Program-made: the position numbers and the translations under genes
Origin: Planctomycetota bacterium
GTDB lineage: Bacteria > Planctomycetota > Phycisphaerae > Phycisphaerales > UBA1924
Length of the DNA: 64,000 nucleotides
Assembly: GCA_018242605.1 (NCBI GenBank)
Contig: JAFEBP010000004.1
Location: 1 to 64,000 of the forward strand
Direction of reading: 5' to 3'
The notes under the pieces: model-generated
What the model was told of the DNA's origin: nothing
Seen by the model: the letters and a program-made list of their open reading frames with translations, nothing else
The model's database searches: none
Shown: positions 18,701 through 28,158 of the stretch, in pieces
Position numbering within the stretch: position 1 is the first letter of the stretch
Layout: each line of letters starts with the position of its first letter

Positions 18701-21700
18701 GGCGATGGTGAGGCTGGTGGCGTCGCGATCGACCGTGATCGCCGCGCGGGCCGCCCCGCCGATGGAGATCGTGCCGGCCTGGAGGAGCGTGACGCGGGCC
18801 TCGTCGAAGATGAAGGAACTGGCGGCGCCGAAGTCACCGGTGATGACCAGGGCCGCGATGCTGCGGGCGGAGAGGAACCCGCCGGTCAGGCTGGCGAAGG
18901 TCGCGGCGTTGACGTCGCCGCCGATGGAGATGACTCCGGTGGTGTTGACGGCGCCGGTGATGACGTTGGTGACTCCGCCGTCGATGACGATGTCGGAGTT
19001 GCCGGAGAGGGAACCCTGCAGGGTGAGCGAGGCCAGGCCGGCGTCGTCGCCGCCGGAGATGTCGAAGTTGTTGAGCACGCCCGTCGAGGAACCGACGGTG
19101 AGGGCGGAGGCGGGCGTGGTGTTGCGGATGGTCAGCTTGAGCGTGTTGGCGTCGAAGAACGCCTGGCCGGCGGTCAGCGTGATGGTGTACCGCACGCCGC
19201 CCACGTCGAAGGACCGGGTGCCGGTGAACTGCGTGCCGGGCGTGCCCGTGCCGCTGTCGACCAGGGAGTTGGCCTGCGGGAGGTTGGTGCCGCCACGGGT
19301 GAGGCGAGCGTCGGCGGCGACTGTGGCCGAGAGCGAATCGCCGAAGGCGCTGGTGTTGACGACCGAGCCGGTCAGCGTCAGCGTCGTGATGGTCGAGGTT
19401 CCGAAGGCCTGACGGTCGTCGGCGGTGTTGTACACGCCGTCAACGCCGGGGTCGATGCCAGCCGAGAAGGACACGTTGTTGGTGCCGCCCGCGACGGAGA
19501 CGATGCCGATGCTGCCGGAGCCGACGGTGTCGGCGTTGGAGCCCGTGCCGCCCACGCGGCCGTCCGCGCCCAGGTCACGCACACCGGCCACGATCGCCGT
19601 GTCGCTCATGCGACCGGTGACGGCGACGCCGGAGATGCTGTCGCCTGCGGCGATGAACGAGCCCTTGCCCGTGGAGGCCGTGTCATTGCCGATCGAACCG
19701 AACACCGTGAGGCCGACGATGGCCCGCTGGGCGTAGATGGAGGTTTCGTAGACCGAGCCGGTGGTGACTTCGATCTTGGTGATGTTGCGGCCCGCCGTGA
19801 TGGAGGGGCCCTGATAGCCGGTGCCGGCCGCCACGCCCGGGGGCAACTGGTTGCGGTTGGCGTCGCCGGACACCGAGGTTCCGGCGGAACGGCTGGGGTT
19901 GACGCCCACATCGCCGAAGACACCGCCCGCCAGGCCGACCACGCGCAGGAGCGTGATGTCCTGGTCGGCGTGAACGTCGCCGAAGAGGCTGCCGTTGGTG
20001 ATGACGAAGCTCGCGAGCGAACCATCGAACGCCGAGATGGTGTTGCCCGGCAGGAACGAGCCGTTGTTGATCGCCACCGAGGCGATGCCGCCCGAGTAGC
20101 TGATGACACTGCCGTTGAAGTCGCCGTTGACGACGACGCCGGCGATGCGTCCGAAGGCGGTGATCGAGCCCTTGCCGAGCTGGTTGTTGTCCGGCTTGGA
20201 AGAAGCCGCGCCCAGGGTGATGGTGCCCAGGATGTTCCCGCCGACGCGCAGATCGCTGTACAACTGGCCGTTGGGAGCGTTGATGCCGGTCAGGTCGCCG
20301 CGGACGAGGATCACGCCCGTGGTGCCCAGGCGGCCGATGCTGCGGCCCGCCACCAGCGAGGTGATGTTGCCCGAGACGTCGGAACGGATCGCCAGGTCGC
20401 GGGAGGCCGAGAGTGTGCCGATGTCGCCGCGGGGGCCGGTGGTGGTGACCACCGCGTCAAGATCGCCGGCGGTGGCCGAGACAGTGCCGATGGGGGCGCT
20501 AGCGGTGATGGCGCCGGTGATGTTCTTGGCGGTGACTGTTGTGATGCCGCCGGCGGGGCCGGTCACCTCGATGTGGCTGTTGATGATCTCGTTGCCGGCG
20601 CTGAAGTTGCCGATGAGGCCCGACACGGTGAACGTGGAGGCGGTCACGTTGCGGCCGATGGTGACCGTGGGGAGCTCGCCGCAGTTGATCTGGCTGCCGC
20701 GGATGTCGCCGGTGGTGCGGAGGAGCAGCAGCTCGTTGTCGACGTCGATCGAGGTGCGGGAGATGTTGACCGCCGCGATGCTCTGGCGGACGCGTCCCGC
20801 GAGGTCGATCGTGAGGTCGTTCATGTCGCCGCTGACGGCCTCGATGCGGTCGGCGTCGCCGCCGCCGGTGATCTCGTTGAGGCGGAGTTCGTCGGTGCTG
20901 CCGGTCAGGGTGGAGTTGCGGAAGGTGCCGGCCAGCACGTTGTGGATGCGGGCGGTGGCGAGCAGGCGGGAGGCGTCCCACACGCCGCCGGTCAGGTTCA
21001 CTTCCTGGACGTTGTCGCCGGTGATGAACGAGTTGAAGAACGTGGAGCCGGTCAGCGTGAGGGTGCCGATATCGCCGAGCTGGATGTTGTCGTCGTCAAA
21101 GAGGAAGCTCTTCCAGAACCCGTCGATCTGCTGGCTGCCGACGTACGCGTCGTTGAACCGGGCGTTGGCGAGCGAGATGCCGCCCAGGCCGTTGGTCACC
21201 AGCGTGCCCTGATCGTTGAACGAGTTGGAGGCGCTGATGGGGCCCTGGATCGTGACACCCGTGGTGACGTCGCTCTGGATCGCGACAATGTCGTTGCTCG
21301 CGAAGATGCCGGTCGAAGAGACGGGAGAGGGGTCGGGCAAGGCCAGACCGTCACCCACGTTGGCGTTGGTGATGTTGAAGGCGAAAATCGTGCCCACGAT
21401 GCCGTCGAACCGGCCCGATGCGGTCACGCGATCGGCGTTGGCCGTGACCTGCGCCAGAACGCCGTTGTTGGCCTGCAGGATCACATCGCCCAGGGCGCCG
21501 TCCGCACGCACCGTCTGCACGTTGCCGGAGCGGACGACCACGCCGTTGAGGTAACCATCGAAGGGAGCGCCGATGTCGTCGAGAGAAGCCTGGCCGGAGT
21601 TGTAGTTGTCGTCCGCGACGGCGCGGAAGATCTTGGTGGCCGTCAGGTCGTTGTCGAGCAGCGCGCCGCCGGGCACGCCCAGAGCGCCGCCCACGTCGCC

Positions 21701-24700
21701 GACCAGACCGACCGACAGGCCCAGGAAGGGGCCGAACTTGTCGGGGCCGAAGGAGGGGGCCTGGGTGATGCCCAGGTCGCCGCGGGTAGAGATACGGCCC
21801 GCCGCGGTCACGTCGATCGAGACCATGTCTCCGCCGGGGGTGTTGTTCTCGATGAAGGCGAAACCGCCGCCGCCGCCGGTGCCGCCACCGCCGCCGGGGA
21901 AGCCGGCGATCTGGGCGCGGCTGTCGCGCTCTTCGATACGCCAGACATCGATCTCGACGTTGCCGTTGATCTGGATCGCCGACGCGCCGTCTCCGACCGC
22001 CAGGATGTGCCCGATGCTCGCGGCCCGGGCGCCCGGCCGATCAACGCCGTTGATCTGGAGCGTGCGGCCGCCGTTGAGGTTCACGAGGATCTGCGAGATG
22101 ACCACGCCCTGCGAGCCGTCGACCGGCATCGCACGCACGAGGCCCACCTGCTGGCCCGGGGGGGCGTTGGCCACGGTGATCTGGACGCGTGTACCGCCGT
22201 CGTCGATCAGGTTGAGGATTTCGCCGCCGATCAACTGGTACGTGATGTCGACGCCGCCGGTGAGGCCGATCGAGGGGGTGTCCGCGAAGCGCACGTCCGA
22301 ACCAGCGCCGGAGTTGATGCGGATGCCGCGGGTGCCCTCGTAGATGCCCGAGCGGGGGTTGCCATCGTCATAGGCGTCCTGGCTGACGAGCAGGGCGCCG
22401 ATGACCGAGTTGTTGGAAGTGGTGATGTTGAACGAGTCGCCGGCAACGTGGAAGCCCACGCGGATCATGCCGATGTCGCCGTTGCCGCCGTTGCGACCGG
22501 TGGTGACGTTGAGCGAGTTCTCGCCGACCTGCGCACGCGGGTCGGCCTCGTCCTGGTCCATTCCAACGCCGCCGCGGATGTCCATCAGGCCGATGCGACC
22601 GCCGACGTTGAGATCGAGGAAGTTGACGTCGCCCTCGTTGGGGCGGGCGCCGCCGGGGACCGGCGAGAGACCGGTGATCAGCGAGCCCAGATCGCCGCCG
22701 ATGGTGAGGCTGATACGGGGGTTGCCGTTGGTCACGGCCGGGCCGATGTCCGATCCGGTGGTGACGTTGTACAGGCTGCCCGCCACGCTGACGCTGCCGC
22801 CCTGCCACGTCATGGCGTCGTCGGCGTTCTGCACCGTGTTTGTGACGCCCGTGGGGGAAGTTTCTGCGCCGGCCTGGTCGAGGAACCCGGTGCCGATGCG
22901 CAGCGAACCGATGTTGCCAGAAAGCACCGTGATGCTGCTGCCTTCGCCGCTGGCCTGATCGGTGAAGCCGTTGCCGCCGCCGGTGCGGAACGCGCCGAGC
23001 GTCGCGGGGGCCATGCCGGTGATGTTGACGGTGTACGGCAGAGCGCCGGTGCCGGTATCCTGGCCGTTGGGGTCCATCACCACGAGGTAATACACGCCCG
23101 AGGACTTGGGGGTCCAAGTGAGCTGGGTTGCGACGAAACGGCCCTGGCGAGCCGGAGACGCCGGGGCCGCCACCATCACGCCGTCCTGATCGACGATGCG
23201 GAAGTAGGGCGAGAGCGTCGAGCTGTTGATGGTCGCCTGGAAGTTGACCGCTGTGCCCGCGTCCACGGCGAAGGCGTACACGTCCGAGCGGTCTTCGCCG
23301 GAGAATGGGTCCTGGGCTGACAGATCGCCCTGGATGCGCACGGCGGTGCCGGAGTTGCCGACAAACTCGGCGGCGAGGATCGAATCGTTGCGGAGGAAGT
23401 TGGAACCCAGCACGACGGGCTGCTGGCCTGTGCGCAGCAGCGTCGTTGAAGCCGTATAGGAACTCGACGTGGCGATGACCACCTGGCGGATGCCCTCGGC
23501 ACGGCCGGCGGCGGGAGCCACGGGCACGTACGCCTCAAGCTCGCTATAGGTGTAGATGTCGCGGGAGGGTTTGGTCTGCGGGGAGGCGATGTCGCCCACG
23601 ACCGTCACATCCAACTGGCTGCGGGCGCCGATGATGATCTGGCCCGCGGTGCGTCCCACAATGACCTGGCCGTTGGTCTTGTTGTTCGGATCGATCCGGT
23701 CGCCGTTCTGGAAGCGGAAGTTGGGGTCGGGCGACCAAATGCCGGCATCCCCGCCGACCACGAGTTGACCCAGATCGCCCTCGACCTTGATCGAGCCCAG
23801 CAACACGCCCACCGAGATCTTGTTCACGAAGCCCGCGAAGTGCGATGATCCGTGCACCAGGCCGTTAAACGTCACGCTGCCGATCGAACTTCCGTCCTCG
23901 AGGAAGAAGCCCTGATCCGACCGGTTGAAGCCGGAGGTGACCAGCGTGATGCTGTCGAAGGGGTTGGGCGTCGCCGTGTTGGGGATCAGCCCGCGCGGGT
24001 TGTACGCCTGAGGCGAAGAGTTGTCGCGGACGAAGGGAGAACCCAGGATCGCCGTGCCCGGGCCCGGGGGCAGGCCGGTGATGACCACCTGGTTGTTGGC
24101 CCGCACGTCGATGGCGTAGCCAAAGCCGTCTCGTTCCAGATCGTCGTATTGCCCGACGGGGTCGGAGGAAAGCGTGAAGACGTACCGACCGTCCCAATAG
24201 ATCTGGGGAATCAGAGAGCCGTCCGAGCCCTGCGGCCGGGTATCCGAGGTCGTGATCTTGCCACCCCACGCCTGGAACGAGGTCCGCGAGTCCGTGCCGC
24301 TGAAGCGGATGGAGCCCAGACCGTCGTTGTAGTCAGGCACGCCGTCGGAGTTGGCATCGATCGGGGGAACGGAAGAACGCGGCGGAGGAATGCCCGCCAG
24401 CGTGTTCTGCATATCGCGTCCGTACAGATCGAAGAACGAGGCCGAAGCGCCGACCGGGCCGCTGAGCACTGCCAGCATGCCGTACTGAGCGCGGTTGGAG
24501 ATCAGCGTCGCGTAGGTCTGCGGAGGCACCTGGTATGAGACCGTGTCCACAGTGAACGCCGGGTTCACGCCCGAGCCTGGGTTGACGGCGGTGTTGAGTT
24601 CCACGCGAAGGGTGTCGAACGCCGGGCTGTTCGCGGGCGCGGTAAACTGGAAGGTGCCGACGCCGCGGGCGGGGTCTCCGGCGATCACGCGGGCTCGCAA

Positions 24701-25348
24701 GGCGGCGCCGGTGAACGACGCGATCACCTGGTTGTTGAACAACAGGCTGACCGTCGTCTGATCGGTGAGGATGCCGGTGTTGTCCGCGGAGACGTCGGGG
24801 TTGACAGTGAACTCGCACCGCGACACGGCGATGTTCTGCGTGGGGTTCTGCGGATCGTTGAAGAAGCGGAACTGGAAGAACTCGGAGCGTTCATCCAGCA
24901 CCACCCGCATGAACCGTTCCTGATTGTCTTGAGTGGGAGGAACGCCGGTGACCGAGATGTTGTTCGCCGGCGAGATATTGTGCTGCACCTGCAAGGCGGA
25001 CTGGGCGAAGATCTGGCCGCTGCCGATGCCGCCGTAGTTCTCGTCGTTGAAGTCCTCCACAACCGACGTCGGCTGCTGGTCCGTGATCACCTGGCTCGTG
25101 CCCAGGTACGGAATCGCGGTGACGAAGTAGGCACGCACCGTGCCTAGCCCCGTGTTGGGGTCGACGTTGTCGGCGCCCACGGTCAGGGCGAACAGCATCT
25201 GCCGCCGTTCCAACTGCTCCACGCTCGCCCGCGGCGTGACACCGGCCACCTGCGCCAAGCGTGCCGCGTTACTCAGAGAAGCGCCCGCTGCGCTGTTGTT
25301 CCGACGTTGACGGACGTACGGGCGATTCTCGATCTTCTTGCGTGCCAT
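15779..25348 (-). CDS. Giant beta-repeat surface protein (3189 residues)
   Basis: A good ribosome binding site (AGGAG, 7 bases upstream) fixes the ATG at 25348. There is no ordinary signal peptide. The basic N-terminus leads to VEQLERRQMLFALTVGAD, similar to the LEPR-type export tag of giant planctomycete proteins. The body is a very long chain of short beta-solenoid-like repeats (Ixx-VTVxGDF-xxS-xIxA). Asp/Gly-rich calcium-binding-like loops are inserted (DLGRDGNFGGTGVNADLLS and related), as are at least two PPC-like sandwiches (VYAFAVDAGTAVNFQ; DVYGITLQAGQILRLG). The C-terminal ~250 residues resemble a secreted zincin domain with the metal site lost. The function is presumably adhesion or cell-surface architecture. 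Huge frames on the other strand are GC-driven shadows. Confidence 0.9.
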   Translation of the reverse strand: MARKKIENRPYVRQRRNNSAAGASLSNAARLAQVAGVTPRASVEQLERRQMLFALTVGADNVDPNTGLGTVRAYFVTAIPYLGTSQVITDQQPTSVVEDFNDENYGGIGSGQIFAQSALQVQHNISPANNISVTGVPPTQDNQERFMRVVLDERSEFFQFRFFNDPQNPTQNIAVSRCEFTVNPDVSADNTGILTDQTTVSLLFNNQVIASFTGAALRARVIAGDPARGVGTFQFTAPANSPAFDTLRVELNTAVNPGSGVNPAFTVDTVSYQVPPQTYATLISNRAQYGMLAVLSGPVGASASFFDLYGRDMQNTLAGIPPPRSSVPPIDANSDGVPDYNDGLGSIRFSGTDSRTSFQAWGGKITTSDTRPQGSDGSLIPQIYWDGRYVFTLSSDPVGQYDDLERDGFGYAIDVRANNQVVITGLPPGPGTAILGSPFVRDNSSPQAYNPRGLIPNTATPNPFDSITLVTSGFNRSDQGFFLEDGSSIGSVTFNGLVHGSSHFAGFVNKISVGVLLGSIKVEGDLGQLVVGGDAGIWSPDPNFRFQNGDRIDPNNKTNGQVIVGRTAGQIIIGARSQLDVTVVGDIASPQTKPSRDIYTYSELEAYVPVAPAAGRAEGIRQVVIATSSSYTASTTLLRTGQQPVVLGSNFLRNDSILAAEFVGNSGTAVRIQGDLSAQDPFSGEDRSDVYAFAVDAGTAVNFQATINSSTLSPYFRIVDQDGVMVAAPASPARQGRFVATQLTWTPKSSGVYYLVVMDPNGQDTGTGALPYTVNITGMAPATLGAFRTGGGNGFTDQASGEGSSITVLSGNIGSLRIGTGFLDQAGAETSPTGVTNTVQNADDAMTWQGGSVSVAGSLYNVTTGSDIGPAVTNGNPRISLTIGGDLGSLITGLSPVPGGARPNEGDVNFLDLNVGGRIGLMDIRGGVGMDQDEADPRAQVGENSLNVTTGRNGGNGDIGMIRVGFHVAGDSFNITTSNNSVIGALLVSQDAYDDGNPRSGIYEGTRGIRINSGAGSDVRFADTPSIGLTGGVDITYQLIGGEILNLIDDGGTRVQITVANAPPGQQVGLVRAMPVDGSQGVVISQILVNLNGGRTLQINGVDRPGARAASIGHILAVGDGASAIQINGNVEIDVWRIEERDSRAQIAGFPGGGGGTGGGGGFAFIENNTPGGDMVSIDVTAAGRISTRGDLGITQAPSFGPDKFGPFLGLSVGLVGDVGGALGVPGGALLDNDLTATKIFRAVADDNYNSGQASLDDIGAPFDGYLNGVVVRSGNVQTVRADGALGDVILQANNGVLAQVTANADRVTASGRFDGIVGTIFAFNITNANVGDGLALPDPSPVSSTGIFASNDIVAIQSDVTTGVTIQGPISASNSFNDQGTLVTNGLGGISLANARFNDAYVGSQQIDGFWKSFLFDDDNIQLGDIGTLTLTGSTFFNSFITGDNVQEVNLTGGVWDASRLLATARIHNVLAGTFRNSTLTGSTDELRLNEITGGGDADRIEAVSGDMNDLTIDLAGRVRQSIAAVNISRTSIDVDNELLLLRTTGDIRGSQINCGELPTVTIGRNVTASTFTVSGLIGNFSAGNEIINSHIEVTGPAGGITTVTAKNITGAITASAPIGTVSATAGDLDAVVTTTGPRGDIGTLSASRDLAIRSDVSGNITSLVAGRSIGRLGTTGVILVRGDLTGINAPNGQLYSDLRVGGNILGTITLGAASSKPDNNQLGKGSITAFGRIAGVVVNGDFNGSVISYSGGIASVAINNGSFLPGNTISAFDGSLASFVITNGSLFGDVHADQDITLLRVVGLAGGVFGDVGVNPSRSAGTSVSGDANRNQLPPGVAAGTGYQGPSITAGRNITKIEVTTGSVYETSIYAQRAIVGLTVFGSIGNDTASTGKGSFIAAGDSISGVAVTGRMSDTAIVAGVRDLGADGRVGGTGSNADTVGSGSIGIVSVAGGTNNVSFSAGIDPGVDGVYNTADDRQAFGTSTITTLTLTGSVVNTSAFGDSLSATVAADARLTRGGTNLPQANSLVDSGTGTPGTQFTGTRSFDVGGVRYTITLTAGQAFFDANTLKLTIRNTTPASALTVGSSTGVLNNFDISGGDDAGLASLTLQGSLSGNSDIVIDGGVTNVITGAVNTTGVISIGGDVNAATFASLTGGFLSARSIAALVITGDFGAASSFIFDEARVTLLQAGTISIGGAARAAITVDRDATSLTIAGVTERASFRFGGGVGGITTQRVSQTLFSAGDSIGTVSVTGDFFDSGLLAGLDLGRDGNFGGTGVNADLLSTGSVGNVTVSGNFRESDITAGYRRGADGFFGTSDDTVAAGRGSIGAVTIGGTGVGSTRSSESYRIASNGTVGVVRVGGATLTGITGNFGVEAPRLAPASAQVTDIRLSVDSRVFTANIYFNQPVDFATMKTALSVSEVRGSGDIEIRLIEGVDYTLLYDSTNNIVRVVFASSVTSRNLPAVPGEPGPGVYRFLISEKLFRARLVGIGLDGDGNGFSTEGDNFSQDNIVGDAGDKVNPVVDTAIGINGSTLRVDMYGATNLNFIMDNNRASDGLPDPNTTYTVRGFIGDHPDNDSNLFRFAGDADVYGITLQAGQILRLGALQGTALRANVQLFTSNGTALTGFIDSTIAQTLPSATAQATDPTVPQTYLIRQTGTYYIVVGNSSAVFNPAVVPNPDTTPNSLGDYNFTVNVFDDGDSGFNSSTDSGDGTLVVNPPVASDFNGPNGTTIPSIVSGGYTFVRNADGSVTGTNGQGIVSTRSASGNTTTNTISAAIGPSGHAGVPNALIASDIDVFHLNNRLPIAPGTKMKVTIKLSDLGADLGSANPATFEDNRGVVQFGLFDTSASTTIDDAVMVFSPTDFLPFGGTPNSTIAQNESTRYGYDANGDFYIEFVVPDRAGSPGTAGTFAVYVQGAFNTDYGVEVVTGGTGENIRRTQNVLLETNGGSISWLQAGGVTTNLKGFDLKSLGFSGAAINGQTMNQYVLGQLVSQLNALYQGSTAGSGFDVRFSTDPADFEFQPFSTVYISTTSDPVLPLTASFGDAFNFSLLSNGFVLTQPYGFSQHSDPLNTDIEDDAVVFLPSFATKGIVPDVTGANTIAQALTGAVARRVGELMGLRISNSVGAGTTFDPFASDSVDNQPGAGRSYTIANTARDLSGSFDSITRTNFFLGRQNAFSLLDKVLSRR

Positions 25349-25896
25349 AGCAACTCCTGAGCGACCGACGGAACTGTCCCCCCGGGGACACCCCGATCAC
25401 ACACACACAAACACAACCGCCCCGTCCCGTGACGGCGCGAACCTCCCGCTACACACCGCTCTGTCCCAGACCCGTGCCGCTCATCGTCCGGCACTTCTGG
25501 CCATCCAAGACCTTCAGCCAAACTACTACTGGAAGAGGTCAGGGTACCCTGCCGAGACCCTTCCATCAACAAGACCTCCGCGGGTAGTCAAACCCGACGA
25601 AGACGAACCCTCCGCGCGGCCGCGGCGGGGAGTACCGAACAATACAAGGCCCTACGCACCTGCATCCTCATGGTTTCATCCTACAGACGTCGGGGCCCCG
25701 GTTCTGCACCCCCAATGCCCAACACACGCCAAATACCAGTTGATGCCTCCGATTCCAGCATCAAAACCCAACTGGAGCATTCCCGGACTTGGGGTCCCCC
25801 CTTCCTCGCCGGCGTCCCCGGCCTCGCCCGTGTCGCCTTTGGCCCCGCTCGGTGATCCGCTCCAAAGCTCGGGGAGGCCGTATTCTGGGTGCATCC
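25349..25896. other. Gene-free divergent intergenic region
   Basis: This 548-base region separates the giant protein gene and the RNA methyltransferase gene. A short CA-rich microsatellite lies at about 25402-25420. I found no convincing paired -35/-10 boxes, tRNA or conserved frame. Promoters for both flanking genes must lie here. Confidence 0.5.
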
Positions 25897-26721
25897 ATGC
25901 CCGACCTGATCGACATCGACCGGCCTGACGATCCGCGGATCGCTGATTACGCGAACCTCAAGGACGCGGCACTCCGCGAGGCCGAGTTCCGGGGCGACCG
26001 GGGCCGGTTCATCGCCGAGAGCGAACTGGTCGTCCGCACGCTCATCGCTTCCACGTACCAGGTGCAGTCAGTCCTCATCGACCGATCGCACCTGCACAGG
26101 ATGGCCGACGCGTTCGCCCACCTGCCCGCCACCACGCCGGTCTTCACGGTTGATGCGACCACGATGACGGCGATCGCGGGGTTCCAGTTCCACCGGGGGG
26201 TCCTGGCCTGCGGCGTTCGTCCTGCCGCGACCGACTGGAGAAATGTCGCGTCGGCGGCCCGCACGCTGGTAGTGCTGGAGGGCATCGCCAACCCCGACAA
26301 CGTGGGGGCCGTTTTTCGCAACGTGGCCTGCCTTGCGGGCAAGGGCGGCGGGGTGCTACTGGCCCGCTCGTGCTGCGATCCTCTCTATCGAAAGGCGATC
26401 CGGGTCTCGATCGGGCACGTGCTCTCCATTCCGTGGGCGTTCATCGAGCCGTGGCCGGCCGCTCTCGCCGAGTTGGCCGAACAGGGGTTCACCACCCTGG
26501 CGATGACCCCGGATCCGCGTGCGACCGACATCGCGGAGTGTTCACCCCAGAGCATCCCCAAGCCTGCGATCCTGATCGGCGCGGAAGGCCCGGGCCTCAC
26601 GCCGGCTGCCATGGACACGTGCCGCGTGAGGACGCGGATACCCATGGCCCCGGGAACGGATTCCCTGAACCTGGCCACCGCACTGGCGATCGCGCTGCAG
26701 CGGCTGGTGGTGCCGCGGTGA
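25897..26721 (+). CDS. TrmH/SpoU-family RNA 2'-O-methyltransferase
   Basis: The ATG at 25897 gives 274 residues. The N-terminal ~115 residues form a substrate-binding-like domain (FIAESELVVRTLIAS, VQSVLIDRSHL). The C-terminal ~155 residues form the SPOUT trefoil-knot methyltransferase: VVLEGIANPDNVGAVFRNVAC (motif 1 with the conserved Asn and Arg), PAILIGAEGPGL (motif 2) and IPMAPGTDSLNLATALAIAL (motif 3). Enzymes of this class transfer a methyl group from SAM to ribose 2'-OH in tRNA or rRNA; the target nucleotide cannot be told from sequence. Motif 1 keeps the catalytic arginine. The gene runs to within one base of the convergent DinB-like gene. Confidence 0.9.
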   Translation: MPDLIDIDRPDDPRIADYANLKDAALREAEFRGDRGRFIAESELVVRTLIASTYQVQSVLIDRSHLHRMADAFAHLPATTPVFTVDATTMTAIAGFQFHRGVLACGVRPAATDWRNVASAARTLVVLEGIANPDNVGAVFRNVACLAGKGGGVLLARSCCDPLYRKAIRVSIGHVLSIPWAFIEPWPAALAELAEQGFTTLAMTPDPRATDIAECSPQSIPKPAILIGAEGPGLTPAAMDTCRVRTRIPMAPGTDSLNLATALAIALQRLVVPR

Positions 26722-26722
26722 T

Positions 26723-27223
26723 TCACATGGGCACGCTGGGCAACCGCATCGCCCGCCGCCAGGCCGACAACTGGCCGAGGTGGCCGGACTCGTGCTTGAC
26801 GGTCAGCGTCACGATCATGTCGCCGATGGTCGGGTGCCGCTCACGCTGACGTTCGATGGGGTTTGTTTCCGCGAAAACTTTCTCGTCGGATTCGACCAGA
26901 GCCTTCTCCGCCAGAGCGTGCATTCGTTCAAACTCCGCCTTGAGCACCGCCGGGGCGGGGTATTCCGCGGGGTCGGTGAGCACCTTGGAGTTCTGGCCGA
27001 ACTTGTGGCCCAAGGGGTCCACCACGGCCTCGCGGCGGAGCAGGGCCGCGATCACAGGGGGGTACAGGTTCAGGTGCGCCAGAATCCACGCCGGGTGGTT
27101 CATCACTGCGCCGGGCGCGGGCTGGGCGAAGAACTGGGTATCTGTCAGGTCTCCCACCAGGCGCGAGCCGTAACCGCCGTTACGCCGCCAGGTGATGAGT
27201 ACTGCTGAAGCAATCGGGTGCAT
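26723..27223 (-). CDS. DinB-like four-helix protein
   Basis: A clear GAGGAG site places the start at 27223, giving 166 residues. Sequence features of the DinB/YfiT superfamily are present: MNHPAWILAHLNLYPPVIAALL near residue 40, a long central helix and, near the C-terminus, TVKHESGHLGQLSAWRRAM. The metal-binding histidines expected in this fold are provided by H41, H49 or nearby, and by the terminal HESGHLGQ. Family members bind a divalent metal and often act as thiol-dependent transferases, but many have unknown roles. No neighbour gives a clue; pyrF starts the next upstream transcript on the same strand. Confidence 0.75.
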   Translation of the reverse strand: MHPIASAVLITWRRNGGYGSRLVGDLTDTQFFAQPAPGAVMNHPAWILAHLNLYPPVIAALLRREAVVDPLGHKFGQNSKVLTDPAEYPAPAVLKAEFERMHALAEKALVESDEKVFAETNPIERQRERHPTIGDMIVTLTVKHESGHLGQLSAWRRAMRLPSVPM

Positions 27224-27252
27224 GTGTTCTCCTCGCGCGTGTGCGCTCCGTC

Positions 27253-28116
27253 CTAACCCTTGACAACCCCGGCGATCTCGGCGGCCATGGCCCGGGCCGA
27301 TCTCGCCACGGCCTGGTCCCATGGTTCTCCGACTTGCGGCTTGGCGTAGATGATGGCCCGGCTGGAAGTGACCAGCACGCCGCGGCGATCCTGCCTGAGC
27401 ATGGATCGCACATCCTGCGCGGTTCCGCCCTGAGCGCCGTATCCGGGGATGAGGAAGATCTGATCCGGCATCAACGCCCGCAGAGCCGCGCCTTCGCCGG
27501 CCTTGGTCGCCCCCACCACCGCTCCCGCGGCGCTCAACCCGCTCTCTCCCATCCGCGTGCGCCCGAGCGACGCGACGGTTCTGGCCATCATCGCCGCCAC
27601 GGTGTCGCCGCCGGCCAACTTGGCGTTCTGGAAGGCGTCGCTATCGGGGTTGCTGGTGCGGACCAGCACAAAGACCCCGACGCCGACATCGAGGAACGGG
27701 GACAGGCCGCTCTCGCCGAGGTAGCCATTGACGGTGATGAAGTGGGCGTGCATGCGCTTCGCAGCGGCGGCGTAATGGGCGCTCGAGATGCCGATGTCTC
27801 CGCGCTTGGCGTCCCACACGACGCACAGGCCGGCGCGGGCCGCCTCGATGCTCAGTTCTTCCAAAAGCACGACGCCCTTGCCGCCGTAGCGTTCGAAGCA
27901 GGCCGACTGGAACTTCACGGCGGGGACGACGCCGCGGACCGCCTGGATGACGCCGCGGCAGAACTCGCCGATGGCGGCGAGGGTTTCGTGGTGGCGTGCC
28001 CGGAGTTCCTCGGGTATGTTCTCGATCACGGGATCGAGGCCGACGCAGACCGGGGAACCGGCCTTGACGATGGCGGCGCACAGCGCATCGGCCGCGAGGT
28101 GGCTCTGGTCGCTCAT
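27253..28116 (-). CDS. pyrF: Orotidine 5'-phosphate decarboxylase (type 2)
   Basis: The 287-residue TIM barrel converts OMP to UMP, the last step of pyrimidine synthesis. Type 2 features are visible: an early VCVGLDPVIENIPEEL strand with the catalytic Asp, the active-site block VVWDAKRGDIGISSAHYA (Asp-x-Lys-x-x-Asp), TVNGYLGESGLSPFL, FVLVRTSNPDS, the glycine-rich VVGATKAGEGA and IPGYGAQGGTAQDV. The start at 28116 (MSDQSHLAADALCAAI) gives the usual length. The other pyr genes are not in this window. It is divergent from the DUF971 gene with only 42 bases between the starts. Confidence 0.95.
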   Translation of the reverse strand: MSDQSHLAADALCAAIVKAGSPVCVGLDPVIENIPEELRARHHETLAAIGEFCRGVIQAVRGVVPAVKFQSACFERYGGKGVVLLEELSIEAARAGLCVVWDAKRGDIGISSAHYAAAAKRMHAHFITVNGYLGESGLSPFLDVGVGVFVLVRTSNPDSDAFQNAKLAGGDTVAAMMARTVASLGRTRMGESGLSAAGAVVGATKAGEGAALRALMPDQIFLIPGYGAQGGTAQDVRSMLRQDRRGVLVTSSRAIIYAKPQVGEPWDQAVARSARAMAAEIAGVVKG

Positions 28117-28158
28117 GGTCCAAGCGTACTCTCGCGGATCAGCACCGCCAATCTTCCC

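Noticed and set aside
19970..23320. 1116-residue open frame opposite the giant surface gene
   Set aside because: Low-complexity antisense shadow of the beta-repeat gene, which has a signal-like tag, domains and a good ribosome binding site on the other strand.
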